34,492 nt of DNA, from positions 1 through 34,492 of the forward strand of contig JAISNP010000124.1 in assembly GCA_031276175.1 (NCBI GenBank), given 5' to 3'. Under the pieces are notes generated by a model. That model saw only the letters and a program-made list of their open reading frames with translations. It was not told the DNA's origin and made no database searches. The stretch is from Tannerella sp. (GTDB lineage Bacteria; Bacteroidota; Bacteroidia; Bacteroidales; Tannerellaceae). Both the position numbers and the translations under genes were made by a program. Shown one piece after another: positions 8,261 to 15,183 of this stretch. Positions within the stretch are counted from its first letter, which is position 1. Each line of letters starts with the position of its first letter.

Positions 8261-8917
8261 ATGGCAAGAAGATCCGGAACTCTCGAAAGACCCGACGCCG
8301 ACTTTCTGGCGCTGGCAAACACCATCTACAGTCAATGCTCCCAGCATATACTCGAATGGGTTATCGACGGCGACCGATTCAACGAGTTCGACTCGTTGCT
8401 GAAGGCCGCCAACGGCGCATACGAGGCCAACAGCGACAAGGCTACGAAAAACGCCATGACTTCGGCCGCCAAAAAGGCCGCGTTCGGCGAATTGAGGCGC
8501 TTCCTGGGTGCGTTTATCGACTACCTCGAAGTGAATATCCACGTGCCCGACGCGGCAATCGAATACATGGGGCTGCGTCCGCGCAAGCGTCGCGCCTCGC
8601 AGCCCCTGCCGCCTCCGAAGGAACGGCTCGTGCTGTTGATACGGAAGCTGCACGACGATATGACGCTCTATGCCTCGCGTCCCGATCAGGGGCATCCCAC
8701 GGAGAGCGCCGGGCCGAAGCGCTACCACGGCTTTATGATTCGCTACAAGCTGGAAGGCGAAGCGATTTACCGCATGGCGGTATCGACCCGGCTGCGTCAT
8801 ACGCTCCGTTTCGACCGTGCCGACACGGGCAGGCGCGTCTGCATCTCGGCCGCGTGGGTGAATCCGCGCCTTGAGCCGGGGCCGTGGAGCGATGAAATCA
8901 CTGAAATTATCGGATAG
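8261..8917 (+). CDS. Uncharacterised Bacteroidetes protein, 218 aa
   Basis: I do not recognise a named domain. The protein begins MARRSGTLERPDADFLALAN and has a helical N-terminal half rich in Ala, Lys and Glu (residues 14-92). A basic stretch RPRKRR (106-111) and a proline-rich linker QPLPPPKER (114-122) follow. The C-terminal half is beta-prone and looks like a small sandwich (RYHGFMIRYKLEG, RRVCISAAWVNPR). No signal peptide or membrane segment is visible, so it is probably cytosolic. Similar proteins with a helical half and a fibronectin-like tail occur in Bacteroidetes; this is from memory and should be treated as inference. It lies just downstream of the palindromic 21-bp array and converges on the heparinase-like gene, with only 23 bases between the stops. 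Confidence 0.75.
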   Translation: MARRSGTLERPDADFLALANTIYSQCSQHILEWVIDGDRFNEFDSLLKAANGAYEANSDKATKNAMTSAAKKAAFGELRRFLGAFIDYLEVNIHVPDAAIEYMGLRPRKRRASQPLPPPKERLVLLIRKLHDDMTLYASRPDQGHPTESAGPKRYHGFMIRYKLEGEAIYRMAVSTRLRHTLRFDRADTGRRVCISAAWVNPRLEPGPWSDEITEIIG

Positions 8918-8940
8918 TCTTTATCGGCGTACCCGCCCGT

Positions 8941-11022
8941 TCACTTCTCGGTGCGCCACACTTCGTTTTCCGCAAACGCATACGCATACGTCCGGCCTTT
9001 CGCCGTGTAGCGGATTACGGGATTTGCTCCGCTTTCGTCTAAGGTGATCCCGGAGGGCTTCGGGTCGTCGGGATGGAATACCGTGGCGATTACCGTCTCG
9101 GCAGCAGGCGCACGGAGGGTGAGGAAGAGGCAGGGCACGGCCTGTACGGGGTCGTCCTTCACTACCCGGACGGTGTACTGCGTCTCTTGGGTCAGCCGGA
9201 ACGGCGCACGGACGAGCGGCTGCATCGTCATGCGGGTCTGACGGGTTTTTCCGACGAAAGAGACCGTCCGGTCGCCGTTCACCGTAGCGGCGGCTACGGG
9301 GTGAAACAGTACGTCGATCCTGTCTCCCGCGGCGCAGGCCACGCGGTCGAGCGTCAGTACGATGTCGTTCTCCTTGTCGAGCGCTATCGTGCGTTTCCAC
9401 TTTTTCAATTGCTTGCCCGGATAGGCCTTCGTGGCGTCCATGACGACGTAATCGTATGCCGGCGTCGTTTCGAAACGCGCTATCTTCCCGCCGACGTTTT
9501 TCAGGCGGGGACGGTCTTTGCGTTTGGCGATGATCTGCTCCTCGCCGTTCACATGCACCACGTTGTGTCCGAGGCTTCGCACGTAGAGATAGTCGAAGCG
9601 CACGTCGTTGAAGAAGAACTGGTCGTAGAAACGCTGTTCCGTTTCGCCGACGATGATGTCGTCGTTCCACGTCAGGATGAACGATCCGGCGTCGAGATGT
9701 CCGTGATGCGGGTCGTCTGCCGGGGCGCACTTTGCGGCGACCTGCACGCCTTCGTCGAAATCTCTGCGCATGAAAGCCCAGTCGATGCTCGGAAAGTGTT
9801 TGGAGGCGACGGCCGGCTTCACCGCCCTGACGTCCGTCGGGCGCGGCCAGATGAGTTCCCACATGCTGAGCGAACGGTTTTCGCCGCTCAGGTAGGTTTG
9901 CAGATAATACATGGCCGTTTCGTCGCGCGATTCTGCCGTCAGTTTGTTGTAGGTATAGGAGAATCCGACGGGGCCGGGCACAAATCCGTCGTTGAACGTG
10001 CCGGTGAGGCCGAACAGGGCAAAGTCTGCCGGGCGCTTCCATCCGGGCGCATCGAAGAGGTTGACTTTCCCGCCGGTCAGCCGCTTCACGGCGTCGAGGA
10101 AGGCGATGGCGTCGCGGATGCCGTAGAAGGCGTAGTGGCGGCCTTCGGCCCATCCGTTATCGTCGCCGTAGTTGCCGATCATCTTCTCGAATCCTTCGCA
10201 GCTGCGGGCTACGACGTCCGTCAGGTTCGGGTCTTCGGTCAGCAGCGACAGCGCGGCCAGGCCGACTCCGCCGTAGCAGATGGCCGACCAGTTGCATTTC
10301 TCGGCCGAAGCCCACCAGTGGTATTCCCAACTTCCGCGCACGCGCAGGATGGCGTTTTCCAGCAGCCCGTTCCGTATGCGGTCGCGCTGCGCACGGGTCA
10401 TCACCGGATATATCCAGTCGTACACCAGCGCCAGCCCCAGGGCGCAGTCGCCCGTCGTAATGTCGAACGAGAACACCACCTCGTCGTCCTTCGCCCCGTC
10501 GGGCCATACCCGCGGATAGATAATGTCGAAGCGGTGCGCGCCGGCTGCCCAGCCTTCCAGTTCGCACAGCTTGTCGGCATAGCGGAAGGCCTTTTGCGCA
10601 TACGCCTCGTCGCCCGTCATCTGGTAGAGGAAAGCCAGCAGCTGCGCCCCGCTCAGGTAGAACCCGACGTAGGATTCCCACGAGGCTTGCTGGTAGTATC
10701 GCGATGCGGGGTCGTTGAACACCTTTTGCGGCTCGGTCGTGTTGAGCATGATGCGCCGTCCCTGCTGGAGGAGGAGATCCATGATCTGTGCATACTCCGG
10801 GTCGTTTTCCGTCCGGTTCAGGATGTCCTGCTTGCTGCGGCTGTCAAAGAGCAGGTAGGGATGTTCCGGCTTGGCGTCGAGGATACTTTTGGCGACGGCC
10901 TCGTAGTTCCGTCCCGCAACGCGTCCGTCCTGCCGTGCAGGAAGCGTTGCGGGGAGGAGGCACAGGCCGCATATCATGCACTGCGCAGCTGCGGCGCGGA
11001 GGCGGTTCGGTTTACGGTTCAT
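8941..11022 (-). CDS. Heparinase II/III-like polysaccharide lyase
   Basis: This 693-aa exported protein has a signal peptide at about residues 1-29 and a mature part in two blocks. Residues about 60-400 form the alpha-helical toroid of alginate-lyase/heparinase II-type enzymes (FSFDITTGDCALGLALVYDW near 184-203). Residues about 405-690 form the beta-sandwich half, entered at HHGHLDAGSFIL (439-450), the heparinase II/III signature. Candidate catalytic residues are Asn244 in CNWSAICYGG, a Tyr in RHYAFYGIRD (295-304) and a His of HHGH (439-442). Such lyases cleave uronic-acid polymers by beta-elimination and leave an unsaturated uronate, which fits the kduI gene at the head of this block. The PL family and exact substrate cannot be decided by eye. 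It is the last gene of the block, 26 nt after the half-length beta-helix gene. Confidence 0.85.
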   Translation of the reverse strand: MNRKPNRLRAAAAQCMICGLCLLPATLPARQDGRVAGRNYEAVAKSILDAKPEHPYLLFDSRSKQDILNRTENDPEYAQIMDLLLQQGRRIMLNTTEPQKVFNDPASRYYQQASWESYVGFYLSGAQLLAFLYQMTGDEAYAQKAFRYADKLCELEGWAAGAHRFDIIYPRVWPDGAKDDEVVFSFDITTGDCALGLALVYDWIYPVMTRAQRDRIRNGLLENAILRVRGSWEYHWWASAEKCNWSAICYGGVGLAALSLLTEDPNLTDVVARSCEGFEKMIGNYGDDNGWAEGRHYAFYGIRDAIAFLDAVKRLTGGKVNLFDAPGWKRPADFALFGLTGTFNDGFVPGPVGFSYTYNKLTAESRDETAMYYLQTYLSGENRSLSMWELIWPRPTDVRAVKPAVASKHFPSIDWAFMRRDFDEGVQVAAKCAPADDPHHGHLDAGSFILTWNDDIIVGETEQRFYDQFFFNDVRFDYLYVRSLGHNVVHVNGEEQIIAKRKDRPRLKNVGGKIARFETTPAYDYVVMDATKAYPGKQLKKWKRTIALDKENDIVLTLDRVACAAGDRIDVLFHPVAAATVNGDRTVSFVGKTRQTRMTMQPLVRAPFRLTQETQYTVRVVKDDPVQAVPCLFLTLRAPAAETVIATVFHPDDPKPSGITLDESGANPVIRYTAKGRTYAYAFAENEVWRTEK

Positions 11023-11048
11023 GATTCCTGCGTATTGAGCGGAGAGGG

Positions 11049-11822
11049 TTACAGTTTCCCTGCGGGCGTTTTGTTGCCGCGCGTTTTTACGCCCTTCGAG
11101 CGGACGATGCGCAGGGCTTTGCCGGATACGCGGACGAAGTTGTCGTTCACGGATACGTTTTCGCAGCCGTCGACCGTGATGCCGCAGCTTGCGGGCGTCT
11201 CGCGGCTGTCTATCAGCAGGCGGGCGGTTTCCACATCTTTGCAGTTTTTGTACGTCGCCACGTCTCCCGCAGCGCCCTGGAGGGTCAGCCCCGTGACTTT
11301 TACGCCGGTGCAGGCGGAGAAGCTGATCAACGCCGGCGCGGCCTGCGCAAGGGTTCCGGAGAGGTATCCTTTGGCGATCTGCGCTTCGGCATTGGCGGTC
11401 AGCAGGGCGCCCTGCCCCTGTATGATGCCGTTGCCCGTGACGTTCGTGTCGAATTCGCGTTCGGGCGTCGAGCCTACGATGCCGATATTCTTCCGCCCTT
11501 CGGCCACGATGAGGCCTTTCGGCGCATCCGCCGGGCCGTAGTAGTCGTAGACGGAGGGGACGCCGACGAGCGTGGCGCCTTCGTGCAGCACGATGGTCAC
11601 GTTGTCTTTCAGTTCGATGGCGCCCGTCAGGTATCGCCCGACGTAGAAGTGCAACATGCCGCCGCCGCGGCTGCTGATGGTGTTGATGGCGGTCTGTATC
11701 GACTGCGTGTTGACCGTAATGCCGTCGGATATGCAGCCGAACAGGGAGGCTTTGAAGTCCGTCTGCGCTGCAAGGCGCGGCGTCGCGGCCGCGAGGAGGA
11801 GGAGGATAATATACTTTTTCAT
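11049..11822 (-). CDS. Half-length GH28-like beta-helix protein, catalytic half missing
   Basis: The product is 257 aa with a clear signal peptide (MKKYIILLLLAAATPRLAAQ). After it the protein parallels the two upstream GH28-like paralogues: DFKASLFGCISDGITVNTQSIQ, then RGGGMLHFYVGRYLTGAIEL, then an EGATLVG turn and a GIIQGQG turn. It contains neither the NNDGIDI nor the DDAICFK motif, and from about residue 150 it runs out in short beta-helix turns (VTGLTLQGAAGD, ITVDGCENVSVNDN). It is therefore an N-terminal beta-helix without an apparent active site. It may be a decayed duplicate, a binding protein, or an enzyme with a different site. An alternative ATG at 11828 adds two residues and lies one base from the stop of the upstream gene. 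No frameshift was seen. Confidence 0.8.
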   Translation of the reverse strand: MKKYIILLLLAAATPRLAAQTDFKASLFGCISDGITVNTQSIQTAINTISSRGGGMLHFYVGRYLTGAIELKDNVTIVLHEGATLVGVPSVYDYYGPADAPKGLIVAEGRKNIGIVGSTPEREFDTNVTGNGIIQGQGALLTANAEAQIAKGYLSGTLAQAAPALISFSACTGVKVTGLTLQGAAGDVATYKNCKDVETARLLIDSRETPASCGITVDGCENVSVNDNFVRVSGKALRIVRSKGVKTRGNKTPAGKL

Positions 11823-11829
11823 TGTCATG

Positions 11830-13320
11830 TTACCGAATGTTGATGTTTGATGATTTATAGGGAAAGATCTGCTTCTTGTCCCGTGCGCCGGGTTCGCGGA
11901 TGGAGACGCCGTCGAAGGTGGCGCCGTGCACGTCGTCGAGCACGACGGCCGGACGGTAATCGCCCTCCTGCGCCCTGAAGGTGACGTTACGGAGCCGGAT
12001 GCCGTCGGCATGGCGGACGTACAGCCCCCAGGCGGGAAGCTCTTTGAACTGCGAAAATTCGGGATAGCTCTGTTCCATTTCGGGGATGGCGTCCAGTTCG
12101 CGGTCGGTCAGGCCGACTTTGGCGTAGAGGCTGTCGCCCCGTCCGGGATAGACCATTTCGATGTTTTCGAGGGTTACGTTTTCGATTCTCATGCCGGGCA
12201 GCCCCACGATGCTTGCGGGCGAGATGTTGCGCGGATTGTCTTCCACGGGGCCTTCGTAGCTGTAACCCGCGTCGGGCTTGTTGAAGGGCACCTCGGCATA
12301 GACGTTGCGGATGGTCACGTTACGGAGCACGGGCGTCCTGCCGCTGTTCCGCCGGTTGCCGATGCGGAGGTAGATTACGTTGCCGGTGTTGACCGAGCGG
12401 ACGCCGTCCACCAGGATGTCCTCAATCCGCCCGCCGTCGACGGCGGCAAAGGTAATGGCGGAGCGGTAGGTGTCGTAACACGTAAGGTTCGTGACTTTGA
12501 AATTCACGAATCCCCCGCGCGAGGCGGTGCCGAATTTCAGGGCGCTGGCGCTTGAGCGGGCGGTGCAGTTGTCGACCGTCACGTTCCGGCAGATGGCGTC
12601 GTCGGCGTGCGACTTGAAGCAGATCGCATCGTCGGCCGCATCGAAGTAAGAATCCCGGATCACTACGCCGTCGCAGTCCACGATGTCAATCCCGTCGTTG
12701 TTCCAGTACGACTTGCTGTCCGTCCGGATGCGCTCTACCAGCACGTCGCGGCACTGGTCGTAGGTCTGGTTCCAGCTTGCCGGGTCTTTCAGCGTGATGT
12801 CCTGTATAATCACGCGGGTACATTCGCGGAAGTAGATATTTTCCGGTCGGTTGGTTTCGCTTGGGCGGTCGTACTTCAGCGGGTCGTCAAACAGTCCTTT
12901 ATGGATGTACTTGAGCAGGTTGTTGGCCGTGGTGAATCCGCGGCCGTCGATGATGCCTTTTCCCGTGATGCCGATGTTTTCCTGCCGGACGGCAAAGATC
13001 ATCGCTTTCCAGCCGACGACGGGATCTTTCACGTAGTCCCACGGATTGACGGAGCCGAGCAGCGTGGCGCCCTCTTCGAGGTGGAGCGTTACGTTCGATT
13101 TCAGATAAAAGCTTCCGGTGACGTATGTGCCCGGATAGAAGACTAACCGTCCGCCGCCGTGGGCGTGTATGTGGTCGATGGCGTGCTGAATGGTGCGGCT
13201 GTTGAGGAACACGCCGTCGCCCACGGCGCCGAACGCCCGCACGTCGTAATCCGCGGCGCGGAGCAGCCCGCAGGCAAGCAGGCCGGCGCCGAGTATCAGT
13301 ATCTTGATTTGTTTCATCAT
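11830..13320 (-). CDS. GH28-like parallel beta-helix glycosidase, paralogue 2
   Basis: This 496-aa exported protein (signal peptide about 1-22) has the pectin-lyase-like right-handed beta-helix and matches GH28 polygalacturonase-type enzymes. It starts with YDVRAFGAVGDG (25-36), followed by EGATLLGS and GKGIIDGRG turns. Of the GH28 active site it keeps the N-x-D motif in NNDGIDI (207-213) and the acid pair Asp230-Asp231 in ADDAICFKSH. The usual G-H-G is replaced by SSASALKFGT (256-265), and R-x-K by RIG at 319-321. A long extension (YPEFSQFKELPAW) is shared almost identically with the neighbouring paralogue. It starts 12 nt after that paralogue ends and nearly abuts the next gene, so all three are co-transcribed. 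Substrate is likely a galacturonate- or rhamnose-containing linkage, by context only. Confidence 0.87.
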   Translation of the reverse strand: MMKQIKILILGAGLLACGLLRAADYDVRAFGAVGDGVFLNSRTIQHAIDHIHAHGGGRLVFYPGTYVTGSFYLKSNVTLHLEEGATLLGSVNPWDYVKDPVVGWKAMIFAVRQENIGITGKGIIDGRGFTTANNLLKYIHKGLFDDPLKYDRPSETNRPENIYFRECTRVIIQDITLKDPASWNQTYDQCRDVLVERIRTDSKSYWNNDGIDIVDCDGVVIRDSYFDAADDAICFKSHADDAICRNVTVDNCTARSSASALKFGTASRGGFVNFKVTNLTCYDTYRSAITFAAVDGGRIEDILVDGVRSVNTGNVIYLRIGNRRNSGRTPVLRNVTIRNVYAEVPFNKPDAGYSYEGPVEDNPRNISPASIVGLPGMRIENVTLENIEMVYPGRGDSLYAKVGLTDRELDAIPEMEQSYPEFSQFKELPAWGLYVRHADGIRLRNVTFRAQEGDYRPAVVLDDVHGATFDGVSIREPGARDKKQIFPYKSSNINIR

Positions 13321-13332
13321 GACTGTGTTGTT

Positions 13333-14808
13333 TTATTGTTGAGTAATGTTTGTGGACTTGTAGGTATGCACCTGTTTTTTCTTTCCTCCCGGTTCGTCGC
13401 AGACCACGTTTTTCAGCGTCACGCCGTCGGATTCCTGGATGACGATGGCCGGGCGATAGTCGCGCGCGCCGGCTTTGAACGTCACGTTTTCGAAGACGAT
13501 ATGTTTGGCGTGCCGTATCCAGAACGCCCAGGCGGGGAGTTCGATGAACTGCGAAAATTCGGGATAGCTTTGTTCCATTTCGGGTATGGCGTCCAGTTCG
13601 GCGGGCGTCGTGCCGCGTCGTGCGTAGTGCGGGTTGCCGCCGCCGGGGTAAACCAGCGTGATGTTGCGCAGCGTGATGTTTTCGATGTCATGCCCTCCTT
13701 CGAGGCCTACGATGCTTGCGGGCGAGATGTTGCGCGGATTGTCTTCTACGGGGCCTTCGTAGGGATAGCCGGCGTCGGCCTTCACGGCCGGGATTTCGCA
13801 GTACATGTTTTGTATCGTCACGTTCTTCAGCGACCCCGCCGGGCGGCTCGTGTTGCGGTCGCCGATGCGCAGGTATATCGCGTTGCTCGTGTTGTAGGCA
13901 TACAGGCTGTCGACAAAGATATTGTCGGCATACCCCCCGTCGGGAATCGCGATGGTGAGCGCCGAGCGGTGGGTGTTGTACACCTTGTTATTCACAATAC
14001 GGATGTTCTTGTATCCTCCGGCCGATACGGTGCCGAACTTGAAGGCGCTGGCGCTCGAACGGGCTACGCAGTTGCGCACCTCCACATTGTCGCTGGCTGC
14101 GGCCGCGTCGTGCGACTTGAAGCAGATCGCATCGTCGGCCGCATCGACAAACGAATTGAGCAGTTTGAAATTCCGGCAGTCCACGATGTCAATCCCGTCA
14201 TTGTTCCAAAACGCATGACCGATGACCGTGACGCTGTCCACCACCATGTCCACGCACTGATCGGGCATGAGCGTCCAGTCCGCGCCGTTCTTGATCGTCA
14301 CGCCGCGGAACGTCACGTTGCGACACTCGCGCAGGTAAACTCCCTTCGAGCGGTATCCGGCGCGGTCGTAAATCGTAGCCCCCGGCAGGATACCCTTCTG
14401 CTGCTGGTCGAGGAAGTTGTAAGCCAGCTCGCGCCCCTGCCCGTCGATAATGCCCTGTCCGACGACGGCAATGTTTTCGGCGCGATAAGCCCCGACGAAC
14501 GTCAGCGTGCCGCCCACCATGTCGTAATCGTGAGGATTGGTCGACCCCAGCAGGATGGCGCCCTCATGCAGGTGGACGGTTACGTTCGACTTCAGCACGA
14601 TCGTCCCCGTCAGGTACCGCCCTACATAAAAATGAAGCGTTCCTCCGCCGGTCTCGCTGATATGGTCGATGGCCTTCTGGATGGCGCGCGTGTTGAGCGT
14701 CACACCGTTCGACTTGATGCCGAACAGCGACGCGTTAAAGTCCCCGGCCTCCGCCCGCATCATGCAGCACGCGCACAGGAACCATGCAATAAAAATTTTC
14801 TTATACAT
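13333..14808 (-). CDS. GH28-like parallel beta-helix glycosidase, paralogue 1
   Basis: This 491-aa protein has a signal peptide (about 1-21) and the same architecture as the next gene: DFNASLFGIKSNGVTLNTRA (23-42), EGAILLGS, GQGIIDGQG, NNDGIDI (202-208), ADDAICFKSH (224-233), SSASAFKFGT (251-260) and YLRIGDR (312-318). The acid residues of GH28 are kept, while the catalytic-site His and the Lys of R-x-K are not. DNA identity with the paralogue is high over the segment encoding MEQSYPEFSQF and over DNPRNISPASIVGL, pointing to a tandem duplication. Upstream lies a 375-bp spacer filled by the 42-bp hairpin array, so expression may be set separately from the rhamnosidase gene. It is presumably periplasmic or surface-exposed. 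Confidence 0.87.
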   Translation of the reverse strand: MYKKIFIAWFLCACCMMRAEAGDFNASLFGIKSNGVTLNTRAIQKAIDHISETGGGTLHFYVGRYLTGTIVLKSNVTVHLHEGAILLGSTNPHDYDMVGGTLTFVGAYRAENIAVVGQGIIDGQGRELAYNFLDQQQKGILPGATIYDRAGYRSKGVYLRECRNVTFRGVTIKNGADWTLMPDQCVDMVVDSVTVIGHAFWNNDGIDIVDCRNFKLLNSFVDAADDAICFKSHDAAAASDNVEVRNCVARSSASAFKFGTVSAGGYKNIRIVNNKVYNTHRSALTIAIPDGGYADNIFVDSLYAYNTSNAIYLRIGDRNTSRPAGSLKNVTIQNMYCEIPAVKADAGYPYEGPVEDNPRNISPASIVGLEGGHDIENITLRNITLVYPGGGNPHYARRGTTPAELDAIPEMEQSYPEFSQFIELPAWAFWIRHAKHIVFENVTFKAGARDYRPAIVIQESDGVTLKNVVCDEPGGKKKQVHTYKSTNITQQ

Positions 14809-14891
14809 AGGATTTAAAATTTAATGAGTGTGTGAGATAAGCCGTTTCCGGCAAAACATTCCCGGTTTCCGAAGGCGCGACGCATTTGTCC

Positions 14892-15096
14892 GCCGCAGGT
14901 TGCGAGAGAACTGCCGACTATGTCGGCAGAAGCGCCGCAGGTTGCGAGAGAACTACCGACTATGTCGGCAGAAGCGCCGCAAGTTGCAGGAGAACTGCCG
15001 ACCATGTCGGCAGAAGCACCGCAGGTTGCGGGGGAACTACCGACCATGTCGGCAGAAGCGCCGCAGGTTGCGGGAAGAAAACCGACATAGTCGGAC
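14892..15096. repeat. 42-bp tandem array of hairpins, about five copies
   Basis: Units begin at 14892, 14934, 14976, 15018 and 15060, a strict 42-bp period for the first four. Copies one and three hold a perfect hairpin, CTGCCGAC then a 3-nt loop then GTCGGCAG (14911-14929 and 14995-15013). Copies two and four differ by one base in the left arm (CTACCGAC). The fifth is degenerate. The array fills most of the 375-bp gap between the GH106-like gene and the first GH28-like gene, both on the minus strand. Both strands are open through it because the unit is a multiple of three, but no convincing gene is there. It may act as an RNA processing or attenuation element, or as a DNA-binding site. Confidence 0.9.
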
Positions 15097-15183
15097 GTTT
15101 CGTTCGCAGACAAACAGACCGGACGGGATTCTTCCGTTGCCGCGCCCCGCTCGATCCCTGCCGTCCGCGCGAAGAATGTGTCG

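Noticed and set aside
9073-11541. 822-codon open frame on the plus strand
   Set aside because: It runs antisense through the heparinase-like gene and into the next gene, with no recognisable domain; the minus-strand frames carry clear family motifs.
13159-14817. 552-codon open frame on the plus strand
   Set aside because: Antisense to the GH28-like genes, rich in Val, Arg and His without a domain; a shadow frame.
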